From NCBI RefSeq assembly GCF_000741705.1, contig NZ_JGZI01000009.1:62001-126000 (forward strand): a stretch of 64,000 nt of DNA, read 5' to 3'. How positions within the stretch are numbered: the first letter of the stretch is position 1; every line of letters starts with the position of its first letter. The notes under the pieces are model-generated. The model was not told where the DNA came from. It did not search any database and was given only the letters and a program-made list of their open reading frames with translations. The stretch is from Bifidobacterium psychraerophilum (GTDB lineage: Bacteria; Actinomycetota; Actinomycetes; Actinomycetales; Bifidobacteriaceae). Positions 48,643 through 58,377 of the stretch are shown piece by piece. The position numbers were made by a program, and so were the translations under genes.

Positions 48643-51375
48643 TCAGTGCTTCGGCTTTTTCGCCGGGGGTTCGCCGAGTTCGCTGTCGCGGACGGTTATG
48701 ACTGCCTCGTCTTCGCCGTCAGCACCCGTATTCGCGGCTGCCTCGGCGATGTTCAGCGCGCCGGTGACCCGCCCCGCCTCGGCGATGTCCCCGAGTGAAT
48801 CACGAATCGCCGCCATGGCGGCCTCCGGAACGCTGAGTGTGGCCTGCAGCACGGGGGTTTTCATCGAGACCTTGGCTTCGGATTTGATTTTGCGTATCTC
48901 CGCCAAGGCCTGTCCGGCCCAGTCAAGGGTTTTCGGATCGGTACCCTCAGCGGCTTGGGCATACACACCGGGAAGCGGCCAGGCCGAACGATGCACTGAC
49001 CCCTCTCCTTGATGCATCCACCCCCAGATCTCTTCGCAGGCGAAAGGCAGATAGGGTGCCAAAAGGCGTGCAAAGGCATCCAGGACGAGCCCCAGTGTCG
49101 TACGCGCGGAATTGACGGCATGGTCGGAAGGGACCTGTCCTGAGGCGTCTGCCGTGCCGTAAGCCCGGTTCTTCGCGAGCTCGATGTAGTCATCGCAGAA
49201 ATCCCAGAAGAAGCTCTCGATGCTTTCCAGGGCCTTGGAATGCTCATATGACTCAAGGCTCTTCGTGGCCTGGGTGATGACCTCGGCCAGGCGAGCCAAG
49301 ACCGAACGATCGAGTGCTTCGCTCACATCCGCCGGATCCCAGTCGATCTGCGCCGCCGAAGCGACATGATGGTTCTCGTCCTCGCGGCCGATGGCCAAAG
49401 CGAATTTCGTGGCATTGAGCAATTTGATGGCCAGGCGTCGGCCGATCTTCATCTGACCTTCGTCATACGTGGCGTCAAGCCCGAGCTTCGCCGATGACGC
49501 CCAGTAGCGCACGGCATCGGCACCGAATTTGGCGATCGGCTCATTCGGCACGACCACATTGCCCTTTGACTTGCTCATCTTCTTGTGGTCGGGGTCAAGG
49601 ATCCAGCCCGAGAGCGCCGTATGCGACCAGGGGAGGCATCCGTTCTCAAGGTGAGCGCGCGCCACCGAGCTGAAGAGCCAGGTGCGGATGATGTCCTGTC
49701 CTTGGGGCCTGAGATCCATCGGGAAGGTGGCCTTGTGCAAGGCCTCGTTCTCTTCGCCCGGCTCGCCCCAGCGCGTGACGATCTGGGGGGTCAATGAGCT
49801 GGTCGCCCAGGTGTCCATGATGTCACGCTCCGCGGTGAAGCCCTCGGGCTGGTCGCGCTGCGACTCATCGAAGCCTTCCGGCACATCGGTGGTGGGATCT
49901 ATGGGCAGTTGCTCTTCCTTCGGCGTGATGGGCCTCGTGAAATCGGCATTGCCCTGCCCATCCACCTGATACCACAGAGGGAATGGGACACCGAAGAAGC
50001 GTTGGCGTGAGATCAGCCAATCGCCGTTGAGTCCATGCACCCAGTTGTCGTAGCGGACGCGCATGAAGTCGGGATGGAAGTTCAGTTCCTCGCCACGCTT
50101 GATGAGCTGTGCGTTCAGAGCCGCATCGGTGCCGCCGTTGCGTAGGTACCATTGGCGTGACGTGACGATTTCGAGGGGCTTGTCGCCCTTTTCGTAGAAA
50201 TTCGTCATACGCTTCGTCGGTGTGGGTTCACCATCGAGATCGCCCGCTTCACGCAGCGCGTCCACGATGATCTTGCGCGCGGTGAACACTGTTTTGCCTT
50301 CGGTCTCTTCGAAGAGGGCACGTCCCGCCTCATCGGTGATCCAGTCGGGCACATCCATGATGATGCGACCGTTGCGTTGAATGATCGAACGAGTGGGGAG
50401 ATGCAGCTCACGCCACCATTGCACATCGGTGATGTCACCGAAGGTGCAGCACATGGCGATGCCGGCGCCCTTCTCCATCTCGGCTGCGGGATGGGCCAGG
50501 ATCGGGACCTCCACGTGGAACAGCGGGGAGTAGACCTTCTCCCCGAAGTGCTCCTTGTAGCGTTCATCGTCGGGATGGGCGATCAGCGCACCGCATGCGG
50601 CCAACAGTTCAGGTCTCGTCGTCTCTATGTAGAGCGGTGTCCCGTCCGCGAAGCGGAACGCTATCTTGTGGTAGAAGCCGGGGTATTCGCGTGATTCCAA
50701 CTCCGCCTGCGCAACGGCCGTCTGGAAGGTGACGTCCCATAGTCCCGGAGCTTCCTGCTGGTAGGCCTCGCCGCGTGACAGATTGCGCAGGAAGGCCTTC
50801 TGGGCCACGCGACGGGGATGCTCACCGATCGTGTGGTAGGTCTGGGTCCAATCCACCGAGAGCCCCAATGACTTCCACAAGGCCTCGAAGAGTTTCTCGT
50901 CCTCGCCGGTGAGGCGCTCGCACAATTCGATGAAGTTCTGGCGTGAAACAGGAACCTGATCGCGGGCTTCCACCTTCTTGCCCTCGGTGCCTTCGAATGG
51001 GGGTTTGAAATCGGGGTCGTATTTGAGCGAGGTGTCGACACGCACCCCGTAGTAGTTCTGCACGCGGCGTTCCGTCGGCAGGCCGTTGTCATCCCATCCC
51101 ATCGGATAGAAGACGTCGAAGCCCTGCATGCGCTTGAAACGTGCCATCACATCCGTATGGGTGTATGAGAACACATGGCCTACATGCAGATGACCGGAAA
51201 CCGTTGGGGGAGGGGTGTCGATCGAATATACGCCGCTGCGTTCGGTGGTGTGCCGGAAACGGTAGGTTCCCGAGTCCTCCCACTGCTTGCACCACTTGTC
51301 TTCCAATCCGTCCACGCCCACATGGTCGGGCAGCGCAGTCAGGTTGGCATGTATGCTATCTGTGTTCTCGCTCAT
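48643..51375 (-). CDS. valS: Valyl-tRNA synthetase
   Basis: Class I synthetase of 910 aa. HIGH is HVGH (64-67, in TVSGHLHVGHVFSYTHTDV), KMSKS is exact (DHKKMSKSKGNVVVPNEP), and the editing domain (IETTRPELLAACGALIAHPDDERY) is present. The C-terminus (EIRKIKSEAKVSMKTPVLQATLSVPE) ends without the coiled-coil arm found in most bacterial ValRS, resembling the archaeal-like form used by many actinobacteria. It ends in an acidic, then Lys/Pro-rich tail. The start has no clear ribosome-binding site; TAAACT lies eight bases upstream, so it too may be leaderless. No T-box was recognised. Confidence 0.96.
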   Translation of the reverse strand: MSENTDSIHANLTALPDHVGVDGLEDKWCKQWEDSGTYRFRHTTERSGVYSIDTPPPTVSGHLHVGHVFSYTHTDVMARFKRMQGFDVFYPMGWDDNGLPTERRVQNYYGVRVDTSLKYDPDFKPPFEGTEGKKVEARDQVPVSRQNFIELCERLTGEDEKLFEALWKSLGLSVDWTQTYHTIGEHPRRVAQKAFLRNLSRGEAYQQEAPGLWDVTFQTAVAQAELESREYPGFYHKIAFRFADGTPLYIETTRPELLAACGALIAHPDDERYKEHFGEKVYSPLFHVEVPILAHPAAEMEKGAGIAMCCTFGDITDVQWWRELHLPTRSIIQRNGRIIMDVPDWITDEAGRALFEETEGKTVFTARKIIVDALREAGDLDGEPTPTKRMTNFYEKGDKPLEIVTSRQWYLRNGGTDAALNAQLIKRGEELNFHPDFMRVRYDNWVHGLNGDWLISRQRFFGVPFPLWYQVDGQGNADFTRPITPKEEQLPIDPTTDVPEGFDESQRDQPEGFTAERDIMDTWATSSLTPQIVTRWGEPGEENEALHKATFPMDLRPQGQDIIRTWLFSSVARAHLENGCLPWSHTALSGWILDPDHKKMSKSKGNVVVPNEPIAKFGADAVRYWASSAKLGLDATYDEGQMKIGRRLAIKLLNATKFALAIGREDENHHVASAAQIDWDPADVSEALDRSVLARLAEVITQATKSLESYEHSKALESIESFFWDFCDDYIELAKNRAYGTADASGQVPSDHAVNSARTTLGLVLDAFARLLAPYLPFACEEIWGWMHQGEGSVHRSAWPLPGVYAQAAEGTDPKTLDWAGQALAEIRKIKSEAKVSMKTPVLQATLSVPEAAMAAIRDSLGDIAEAGRVTGALNIAEAAANTGADGEDEAVITVRDSELGEPPAKKPKH

Positions 51376-51453
51376 AGGGCATAAGTTTATGAATCCAGCG
51401 TGACATGTGGGGCTTGCGGCCTCACCATGTATCCGGGTCCACCCTGCGGATCT

Positions 51454-52992
51454 TCACTGTGATGAGATATTCCACAGCGGAAGGTAGCTGTCCGTCATAT
51501 TGCTGGGCATGCCGCTTATCTTCCTCACCGAGGCGGTCACCGGCACTTTCATGAACAGCCAGTCCGCCGGTGCCTCCTGGGCGACGGTTCTGGCATAGGA
51601 TTTGAGCGCGGCCGTGTATGCCTCGTCGCTGGTGGAGGCCTGGGCCTTCTTGTAGGACTCCTGGGCGGTGGGGCTGTCGTATTTGGTGATGGTGTCGGAA
51701 GGATTGGCGAAGCTCCCGGCATCCGTGCCTGAGGACATCGTGATGAGGGTCATATCAAAAGCCCGCTGGGATTCCACGGTCTGTTTCCAATCGGCTTCGC
51801 TGATCATGCTCACCGTCACCGGGATGCCTCCTTTGGCGAGCTGCTCCTTGATGAGCTGCCCGAGCTGCGCACCATAGGATTCGGGGTATATGAAGCGCAG
51901 ACTGCCGCCATAATATGACGGTGGGAAGTATGAGGCCAAGGACGTTCCCTTGGCCGGATCCAAAGGAAAGAGTCCGGTCAGGTCTTCGTATCCGGCGTCC
52001 AAGGGTGTGAAAGGTCCTCCGATGGCCGCACCCAAGCCCTGTTGCGCCTTGACGATCCCATCGCTGTCGATCAGGTATCTGATGGCCTGGCGAAGACGCT
52101 GATCGGAGAGCACCGAAGCGGTGTCCGTGTTGAAGGCCAGCACTACCGAGTCCTGGCTGACGCCTTTGCCTACCGTGAGGGATGTATTGTTCTCCGCCTT
52201 CTGCAGGCCGCCCGCATCGAGTCCTGTGGCAGCGTCGAGCTCTCCGGATTCCAAGGCCTTGGACATCGTCGAGGCCGAGCCGAAGTAGCGCAGGGTCACC
52301 GATTCCACCTTCGCCTGGCTGCCCCAATACCGCTGGTTCCTGATAAGCTTGAGGCTTTCGCCATTGCGCCAGTCCGCGACCTGATACGGCCCGGAACCCG
52401 CTGCCTGCGTGGAATAGTTGATCTTGGCCTGTTCATCGTAAACGATCCCGGCACGTCCGGAAAGCGTCCGCAACAGTGCGGGGTCAGGGGATTTGAGTGT
52501 TATCCGCACGGTGTCCGCAGCGGTGGCATCGACCGAAGCCAGTAATGTCAGGTCATCCGCACCTGCATACTGCTTGGTGATCGTCTGTTGCAACGACCAC
52601 ACCACATCCTCGGAGTCGAGCACATGCCCGTTGCTGAAGTGCATGCCGTCGTTGAGATGGAAGGTATAGGTCAAGGCATCCTTGGATATGTCCCATGAAC
52701 GCGCGATACCGGGTGCCGGCGCATTGTCGGCGTTCTTGCCCACGATGGTCTGATAGACATTGCCGAGCAGCGCCTGGGTGACGGCATCGTTGTCCTCACT
52801 GCGGATATCGAGGGATTTCGGTGGGGTGACGGCACCGATGGTGATGCCGGCCTGGGACACCACGGTGTTGTTCGGCAGCAGGCTCCGGTGATTCAGCAAG
52901 GACCATCCCACCCAGGCGACTGCGCTGAGCAGCACAAGCGCCACAAGGAATATGATGCCGGACTTCCATGAGCCCCGTTCGTTCCTCTCCAT
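51454..52992 (-). CDS. Peptide-type (family 5) extracellular solute-binding protein, membrane-anchored
   Basis: 512 aa of SBP family 5 fold: FHLNDGMHFSNGHVLDSEDVVWSLQ, GSGPYQVADWRNGESLKLIRN, STMSKALESGELDAATGL, RLRQAIRYLIDSDGIV. The N-terminus is an uncleaved-looking helix (IIFLVALVLLSAVAWVGWSLL) without a lipobox cysteine, so it is probably anchored by its signal helix, not as a lipoprotein. No ABC permease or ATPase genes adjoin, so it likely serves a transporter encoded elsewhere. Ligand unknown, probably oligopeptides. Confidence 0.88.
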   Translation of the reverse strand: MERNERGSWKSGIIFLVALVLLSAVAWVGWSLLNHRSLLPNNTVVSQAGITIGAVTPPKSLDIRSEDNDAVTQALLGNVYQTIVGKNADNAPAPGIARSWDISKDALTYTFHLNDGMHFSNGHVLDSEDVVWSLQQTITKQYAGADDLTLLASVDATAADTVRITLKSPDPALLRTLSGRAGIVYDEQAKINYSTQAAGSGPYQVADWRNGESLKLIRNQRYWGSQAKVESVTLRYFGSASTMSKALESGELDAATGLDAGGLQKAENNTSLTVGKGVSQDSVVLAFNTDTASVLSDQRLRQAIRYLIDSDGIVKAQQGLGAAIGGPFTPLDAGYEDLTGLFPLDPAKGTSLASYFPPSYYGGSLRFIYPESYGAQLGQLIKEQLAKGGIPVTVSMISEADWKQTVESQRAFDMTLITMSSGTDAGSFANPSDTITKYDSPTAQESYKKAQASTSDEAYTAALKSYARTVAQEAPADWLFMKVPVTASVRKISGMPSNMTDSYLPLWNISSQ

Positions 52993-53035
52993 AGCCTCCG
53001 AGTCTATAACCTGGGGCTGTCTTCACACGGCGCTC

Positions 53036-53710
53036 TCAGCGGGTGGGGGTGATCTCCGCGCTCGGGCAGCTTTCGGCCAGAGGGCAGCGGTTGCATTCGG
53101 GTTTGCGCGCATGGCAGATGTCACGTCCGTGGAGGATCAGACGATGTGAGAGATCGGTCCATTCCTCGGGTGGGAAGCAGGCCGTGATCTCTTTTTCGAT
53201 ATGTGCGGGATCGGGATGCGGGGCATGCCAATCCGTGCGCCATCGCAGTCTTCCGCTGACACGGATGACGTGGGTGTCCACAGGGAATCCCGGGATGCCG
53301 AAGGCGTTGCCGAGTACGACGTTGGCGGTTTTCCTGCCGACGCCCGGCAGACTGGTGAGCTCCTGCATCGTGCGCGGGACCTCGCCGCCGAAACGTTGTT
53401 CGAGTGCGGATCCCAGTCCGATCAGATGCCGTGCCTTGGCATGGTAGAAGCCGGTCGAATGGATGATGTCCTCCAATTCGGTGGGATTCGCCCGGGCCAG
53501 GTCGGCGGCGGTGGGATAGGTGTCGAAGAGTTCGGGCGTGACCATATTGACGCGCACATCGGTCGTCTGGGCGCTGAGCACAGTGGCGACGAGCAGCTGC
53601 AATGGGGTCGAGAAATTCAATGCCGATCGGGGAGCCGGATACATCAGGCACAGTTTGGCATACTCCTCATGCATGCGTGCCAGCCGATGGGATTTCGATT
53701 CTCTGACCAA
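53036..53710 (-). CDS. nth: Endonuclease III (bifunctional DNA glycosylase/AP lyase)
   Basis: Removes oxidised pyrimidines. The 224-aa protein has ELLV-type LQLLVATVLSAQTTDVRVN, the helix-hairpin-helix LPGVGRKTANVVLG with the catalytic Lys, FPVDTHVIRVSGRL with the catalytic Asp, and the 4Fe-4S loop C-x6-C-x2-C-x5-C at the C-terminus (CHARKPECNRCPLAESC). The start is TTG 53710, kept because residues upstream of the internal Met13 match the family. It begins 12 bases after glnR, so both are probably co-transcribed. Confidence 0.95.
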   Translation of the reverse strand: MVRESKSHRLARMHEEYAKLCLMYPAPRSALNFSTPLQLLVATVLSAQTTDVRVNMVTPELFDTYPTAADLARANPTELEDIIHSTGFYHAKARHLIGLGSALEQRFGGEVPRTMQELTSLPGVGRKTANVVLGNAFGIPGFPVDTHVIRVSGRLRWRTDWHAPHPDPAHIEKEITACFPPEEWTDLSHRLILHGRDICHARKPECNRCPLAESCPSAEITPTR

Positions 53711-53722
53711 AACCAGCCCCGC

Positions 53723-54496
53723 TTATTCCCCGTCGACCGGGATGTCGTCAGGCAGCGATGCAATCGCCTGCGCCCGGGCGACATCGTCCTGAAGTTCACC
53801 TTCCGGAGGGTCGAAACGGTAGCCGACATTGCGCACGGTGCCGATGAGGTGTTCGTATTCCCCACCGAGTTTGGCGCGCAGGCGCCTGATGTGCACATCC
53901 ACCGTGCGGGTGCCGCCGTAGTAGTCGTATCCCCAAACCTCCTGCAGCAGCTGAGCCCGGGTGAACACCCGCCCCGGGTGCTGGACGAGGTACTTCAGCA
54001 GCTCGAATTCCTTATAGGCCAGATCGATCGGACGCCCATGCAGGCTTGCGGTGTAGCCGTTGGTATCCACCAGCAGGTCGCCGGACCTGATCTGTCCGTC
54101 TATCCCCTCGATCTTCGCCCCGGTGGGGGCTGAAGTGTCCGCAACGGAATTGCCCCGTTCGGATACCAGTCGCAAGCGGGCCTCGACCTCCGCGGGGGAG
54201 GCCGAGGACACGACCACATCGCTGATGCCCCATTGGGAATTCACCACGGTGAATCCGCCTTCGGTCAGTACCAGCACGATCGGAGTGGAGAGTCCTGAAG
54301 CATGGATCAGACGGCACAATGTTTTGGCGGTAGCCAAATCATCTCTGGCATCCAGGAACAGAATCGTGTTCTCCGGCATCTTCACCAGTGAGGCGGCATC
54401 CATCGGCAATACCCGAACACGGTGGGAAAGCAGCGCAAGCGAAGGCAACACGGTTGCAGGATCACCCGCAAACGTCATCAACGTCAAGTCGGTCAC
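53723..54496 (-). CDS. glnR: GlnR-type orphan response regulator of nitrogen metabolism
   Basis: 257-aa OmpR-class regulator. The receiver-like domain has [19 protein letters not shown] and [20 protein letters not shown], specific to actinobacterial GlnR. It lacks the second acidic residue and the conserved Lys of phosphorylated receivers, fitting GlnR's phosphorylation-independent dimer. The winged-helix domain ([55 protein letters not shown]) binds DNA. No sensor kinase adjoins. GTG 54496 follows AAAGGGGA. Expected targets are amt, glnA and glnK, none of which is in this window. Confidence 0.88.
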   Translation of the reverse strand: MTDLTLMTFAGDPATVLPSLALLSHRVRVLPMDAASLVKMPENTILFLDARDDLATAKTLCRLIHASGLSTPIVLVLTEGGFTVVNSQWGISDVVVSSASPAEVEARLRLVSERGNSVADTSAPTGAKIEGIDGQIRSGDLLVDTNGYTASLHGRPIDLAYKEFELLKYLVQHPGRVFTRAQLLQEVWGYDYYGGTRTVDVHIRRLRAKLGGEYEHLIGTVRNVGYRFDPPEGELQDDVARAQAIASLPDDIPVDGE

Positions 54497-54678
54497 GCCG
54501 GTTCCCCTTTGATCTTAAGGATGGATTGCTGTTGAACGATTGTGTTTCATTGTACAGTCGCAGCAACAATTGCTTTATTTTGTAATAGGTGTGGTGGACA
54601 CTTCGCGCTAGATTGGAGTCCTACGCAACTCGTGTGACCATCGCGGGGGAAGCAATCGAGGAATCGAAGGGTGCGGTT

Positions 54679-55419
54679 ATGAGTGGAGAAGAGGTACGCG
54701 AGAGGGATGTTCGTACTCCTCGCAGCGCAAAAGGAGTGGTCATCACCCAACTCGTCGCGTATGCGGCGCTCCTGATCGTTGCGGCGTTGGTCTCCATATG
54801 GCCATCCGATCCGGTCCTTATCGTATGGACGATCCTGGTCGCCGTCACGGGGCTGGGAGCCTTGCTGCGCTGGTGGCCTTTCGATGACACCTTCAGGACG
54901 AGTGTCGTCGAGCGCATGGTTTCGGGCCTTGCGGGCATATGCGCGTTCGTGGCAGCGGGAATGGTCGTTCCCCATCTCGTCCGGGATCCGGGAGCCGCCA
55001 CCTCAAGGGCCTCCATCACTTCGTGGGCGGTTGTCTTCGGCATACTCGTGACCGTTCTGGTGATCGTCGGATTCATAACGCAGATGTTGCGCACGGTGCG
55101 CTCCCATCTCATCAGATCGTTGTCGCATGCCGTTTTCGGCGGCATCGCATGCGTATCGGCCGCAGGATGGTGCTTCCTTCCGGTCTTCATCGCGATAGCC
55201 CTGACGTCGGGCGGCGGGAAGCATGTCGCAGGTGTGGTCATCGTGATGGCGGTTGTGCTGCTGATTCTGCTGTCCTTGGGGGCTGCTGCCGCATCCTGGT
55301 GGCGTGAGGGAGCCGAGGACGGTTCACACGACTATATAGGGGTGGCTCTCCTGCCGGTGATGATCGGTGGCATCGCCATGTATATGGCAACCCTGGCCAT
55401 GTATTTCCTCATCTTCTGA
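54679..55419 (+). CDS. Multi-pass membrane protein of unknown function
   Basis: 246 aa with about six or seven hydrophobic helices (GVVITQLVAYAALLIVAALVS, VLIVWTILVAVTGLGALL, MVSGLAGICAFVAAGMVV, VVFGILVTVLVIVGFITQM, GWCFLPVFIAIALTSG, HVAGVVIVMAVVLLILLSLG, VALLPVMIGGIAMYMATLAM). A short hydrophilic N-terminus (MSGEEVRERDVRTP) leads. I recognise no family, catalytic motif or ligand site. ATG 54679 has GAAGG at a normal distance; upstream in-frame starts would add a non-conserved leader. It is divergent from glnR and convergent with ppa. It may be lineage-specific. Confidence 0.75.
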   Translation: MSGEEVRERDVRTPRSAKGVVITQLVAYAALLIVAALVSIWPSDPVLIVWTILVAVTGLGALLRWWPFDDTFRTSVVERMVSGLAGICAFVAAGMVVPHLVRDPGAATSRASITSWAVVFGILVTVLVIVGFITQMLRTVRSHLIRSLSHAVFGGIACVSAAGWCFLPVFIAIALTSGGGKHVAGVVIVMAVVLLILLSLGAAAASWWREGAEDGSHDYIGVALLPVMIGGIAMYMATLAMYFLIF

Positions 55420-55512
55420 CGATCGGTCCTTCTCTTCGCTGGGATGGTCCGGGATCCTCGGCTCAGGCGGCAACGCACACCAGGGCAAGGCATGGGGAGG
55501 TATGCGGCCGAG

Positions 55513-55579
55513 CATACAGGAGCGGCGGGGAGGTTGCACGGTAATCACCGTCGTGCAACCTCGCCGCCGCTCCTGTATG
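55513..55579. terminator. Long bidirectional hairpin between the membrane protein gene and ppa
   Basis: A 28-bp inverted repeat with one mismatch (arms 55513-55540 and 55552-55579) and an 11-base loop lies between convergent genes. Confidence 0.85.
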
Positions 55580-55589
55580 TCCTGTGTCT

Positions 55590-56084
55590 CTACCGTTCGG
55601 ACTCGGCCAGACGCTCCACGGCCTTCACGATTTCCTTCTTCGCGGCTTCGGCATCGGTCCAGAAATCACCTGGCTGCACTTCCTTGCCCGGTTCAAGAGC
55701 CTTGTACTGCTCGAAGAAGTGCTTGATTTCAGCCTTGTGGAAATCAGAGACATCGGAGACGTCCTTGATGTCGTCAAAACGGACATCAGCCGGGACGCAG
55801 AGCACCTTGTCGTCCCCACCCGCCTCATCGACCATATGGTACAGGCCGACGGCGCGGCATTCGATGATGCAGCCCGGGAACACCGAATTCGGAATCATGA
55901 CGAGAGCATCCAAGGGATCCCCGTCCTCGCCGAGCGTGCCCTCGATGTATCCGTAATCATCGGGGTAGCCCATTGAGGTGAACAGGGTGCGGTCGAGTTT
56001 GATGCGGCCTGATTCATGATCCACCTCGTACTTGTTGCGTGAACCGCGTGGGATCTCAACGACCACATCGAATGTTTCTGCCAT
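55590..56084 (-). CDS. ppa: Inorganic pyrophosphatase (family I)
   Basis: Hydrolyses pyrophosphate, pulling biosynthetic reactions forward. 164 aa with [52 protein letters not shown], which contains the metal-binding D-x-D-P-x-D signature, and the [16 protein letters not shown] segment. Actinobacterial length. The ATG is preceded by AAGGAG. It ends 11 bases from the bidirectional hairpin and is followed upstream by glgE in the same orientation, 118 bases away. Confidence 0.97.
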   Translation of the reverse strand: MAETFDVVVEIPRGSRNKYEVDHESGRIKLDRTLFTSMGYPDDYGYIEGTLGEDGDPLDALVMIPNSVFPGCIIECRAVGLYHMVDEAGGDDKVLCVPADVRFDDIKDVSDVSDFHKAEIKHFFEQYKALEPGKEVQPGDFWTDAEAAKKEIVKAVERLAESER

Positions 56085-56202
56085 GTCGTCTCCTTGCTAA
56101 TAGTCAATGAGTGCCTTACGGCAACCACAATACCCGTTGCGGGCGAAAGCCTCAGGTGCGTGCCTTCACCCCGTCGTCCTCCCGGATCGCATGACGCGGC
56201 GA

Positions 56203-58377
56203 CTATGAAGGCCGGACGGTGAGGACGTGGGCCACATCCGCCCAAGGGGCCAAAGACACGTAGTCATCCCCCGTCCAGCTGAAATCGCGTCCGCTCAATT
56301 CGTCATGCACATCGAGGCTCTGTCCGGGGTCGAATCCGAAATCGGCGGGATCGAAATGCACACCGGAGGAGTGGGCGTTATGGCCGTCGAGATTGACCAC
56401 GACGAAGAGGGTGTCGTCGCGGCCGTTCTCGGTGAAGTCGGCAGGGGTGTGCCTGGCGAAGGCGATGATGGAGGGGTCATCGGTACGCAGCACCGTGAGG
56501 TTGTGGTAGCCCTGGCAGCTGGGGTGTCTGCGACGGATATCGTTGAGGGTTGTGAGCAAAACCGATATGCCCAGCCGATCGGCGCTGGACCAATCGCGCA
56601 GCTTGATCTCGTACTTCTCATTGTCGATCTGTTCCTCGAATCCGGGTCGCTGCCGGTTCTCGATGAGTTCGTATCCGCTGTATATGCCCCAACTCGGTGA
56701 GCCCAGTGCCGCGAGGACCGCGCGTACCGCATGGCCGGCTATGCCGTTGTCGCGAAGATAATCGGTGAGGATATCCGGGGTGGTCGGCCAGAAGGAGTTG
56801 TGCTGGTAATACCCCATATCGCTATTGGTGAGTTCCAGATACTCCTGCAGCTCCTCCTTGGTGTTGCGCCAAGGGAAATAGCAGTGTGACTGGGTGAAGC
56901 CCACGTAGCTCAGCGCGAGCATCATGCCGGGACGTGTGAAGGCCTCCGCGAGGAAGAGGATCTCCGGGTGCCTTGCGGTTATGGTGGATATCACATCCTG
57001 CCAGAAGCGTACGGGTTTGGTATGCGGATTGTCGATGCGGAAGATCGTGACACCCGCGTCGATCCACAGCTCCAGAATCCGTATGACCTCGCGTTCGATG
57101 CCGGCCATATCCTTATCGAAATCGATCGGGTAGATGTCCTGGTATTTCTTCGGAGGGTTTTCGGCGAAGGCGATGCTGCCGTCCGCCTTGTGTCGGAACC
57201 AGTCGGGATGCTGCTTCACCCAGGGATGATCCGGGGAGCATTGCAGGGCGAAGTCCAAGGCGATTTCAAGGCCGAGGGCGTGGGCTGATCCGACAAAGGA
57301 ACGGAAATCATCCATGGTGCCGAGCTTCGGGTCCACAGTATCGTGGCCGCCGAGGGCCGAGCCGATGCCGAAGGGTGAACCGGGGTCGGTCGGCCCAGCG
57401 ATCAGGGCATTGTTGCGCCCTTTGCGGTTACTCCGACCGATGGGGAAGATCGGGGGAAGATAGACGATGTCGAAGCCTTCCTTCCTGGCCCGTTCAAGAC
57501 CTGCCGCGGCGGAGAGGAAATTGCCCTGCACGATCTGATGGCTGCGCGGATCCAGATAGGCTCCTTCGGAGCGTGGGAAGAACTGATACCAGGATGCGAA
57601 GCTCGACTTCGGACGTTGAACCCGGAACACCTTGGCTTGGCTTTCACTGATATGGTCCCTCAGGGGGTTGCTGTCATGCAGCCGGTGTATTTCCGGTGAA
57701 TCGGCGGCCGCGAATCGTTTCGCGATATCCACCGAAGGATCCGCGATATCTCGGGCAGCCTTCAACAACACCTTCTTCGCACGCGCACCGAGTCCTGCAT
57801 CAGCGTCCTCAGCCCAACGCGTGAGTATCGAAGCCCCCTCGTCGAGGGCGTTTGCGACGTCGTCATTGACCTGGACCTTGATCGCGGCGTCATGGAGCCA
57901 TAAGGCATAGCGGTCCTCCCATCCTTCGATGGTGACGGACCACAGGCCGAGTTGCCGTTTGACGGCGGCAAAAGCCTTATCCCAGGGCAATGCATCGCTG
58001 TGCTTGCCCGCCTGCAACCGCACGGACCATCTGTCGAGCCCGGCATTGACGCAGCTCATCGCACGACGTTGGACGACGCGGCCCTGCGGGTTGCGGAGCA
58101 CCGCGGTCGCACCCACCTTCATGCGACCTTCAATGAAAAGCTGAGCGCTGACGGTGATCGTCTCGCCTATCTCAACGCGGGCGGGGAAGGCATCGCCCTC
58201 CTGTGAGGGTGTGATGTCCAGAATCACGACACGTCCGAAGCGGACATCCACGGTGCTGTGTGCCGAGGCTTTCGGAGCATGGGCCTTCGTCTTCTTCGCG
58301 CGCGAAGAGCTCCTTGTTGATGTGCCGGATGAGTCGGGCTCGGCTGCGTGCGCCCCGCTGCGATGTGGTGCTGTCAT
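56203..58377 (-). CDS. glgE: Alpha-1,4-glucan:maltose-1-phosphate maltosyltransferase
   Basis: GH13 subfamily 3 enzyme that adds maltosyl units from maltose-1-phosphate to alpha-glucan. 724 aa: a disordered Ser/Lys N-terminus, DUF3416-like domain (RVVILDITPSQEGDAFPARVEIGE), then the barrel with YLPPIFPIG, GSALGGHDTVDPKLG, EIALDFALQCSPDHPWV, nucleophile D449 in IFRIDNPHTKP and acid/base E478 in LFLAEAFTRP. ATG 58377 lies six bases after a TACAAT box on the same strand, so the message is probably leaderless; a start at 58500 would cross that promoter. treS, mak and glgB are not in the window. Two palindromes overlap the promoter. Confidence 0.95.
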   Translation of the reverse strand: MTAPHRSGAHAAEPDSSGTSTRSSSRAKKTKAHAPKASAHSTVDVRFGRVVILDITPSQEGDAFPARVEIGETITVSAQLFIEGRMKVGATAVLRNPQGRVVQRRAMSCVNAGLDRWSVRLQAGKHSDALPWDKAFAAVKRQLGLWSVTIEGWEDRYALWLHDAAIKVQVNDDVANALDEGASILTRWAEDADAGLGARAKKVLLKAARDIADPSVDIAKRFAAADSPEIHRLHDSNPLRDHISESQAKVFRVQRPKSSFASWYQFFPRSEGAYLDPRSHQIVQGNFLSAAAGLERARKEGFDIVYLPPIFPIGRSNRKGRNNALIAGPTDPGSPFGIGSALGGHDTVDPKLGTMDDFRSFVGSAHALGLEIALDFALQCSPDHPWVKQHPDWFRHKADGSIAFAENPPKKYQDIYPIDFDKDMAGIEREVIRILELWIDAGVTIFRIDNPHTKPVRFWQDVISTITARHPEILFLAEAFTRPGMMLALSYVGFTQSHCYFPWRNTKEELQEYLELTNSDMGYYQHNSFWPTTPDILTDYLRDNGIAGHAVRAVLAALGSPSWGIYSGYELIENRQRPGFEEQIDNEKYEIKLRDWSSADRLGISVLLTTLNDIRRRHPSCQGYHNLTVLRTDDPSIIAFARHTPADFTENGRDDTLFVVVNLDGHNAHSSGVHFDPADFGFDPGQSLDVHDELSGRDFSWTGDDYVSLAPWADVAHVLTVRPS

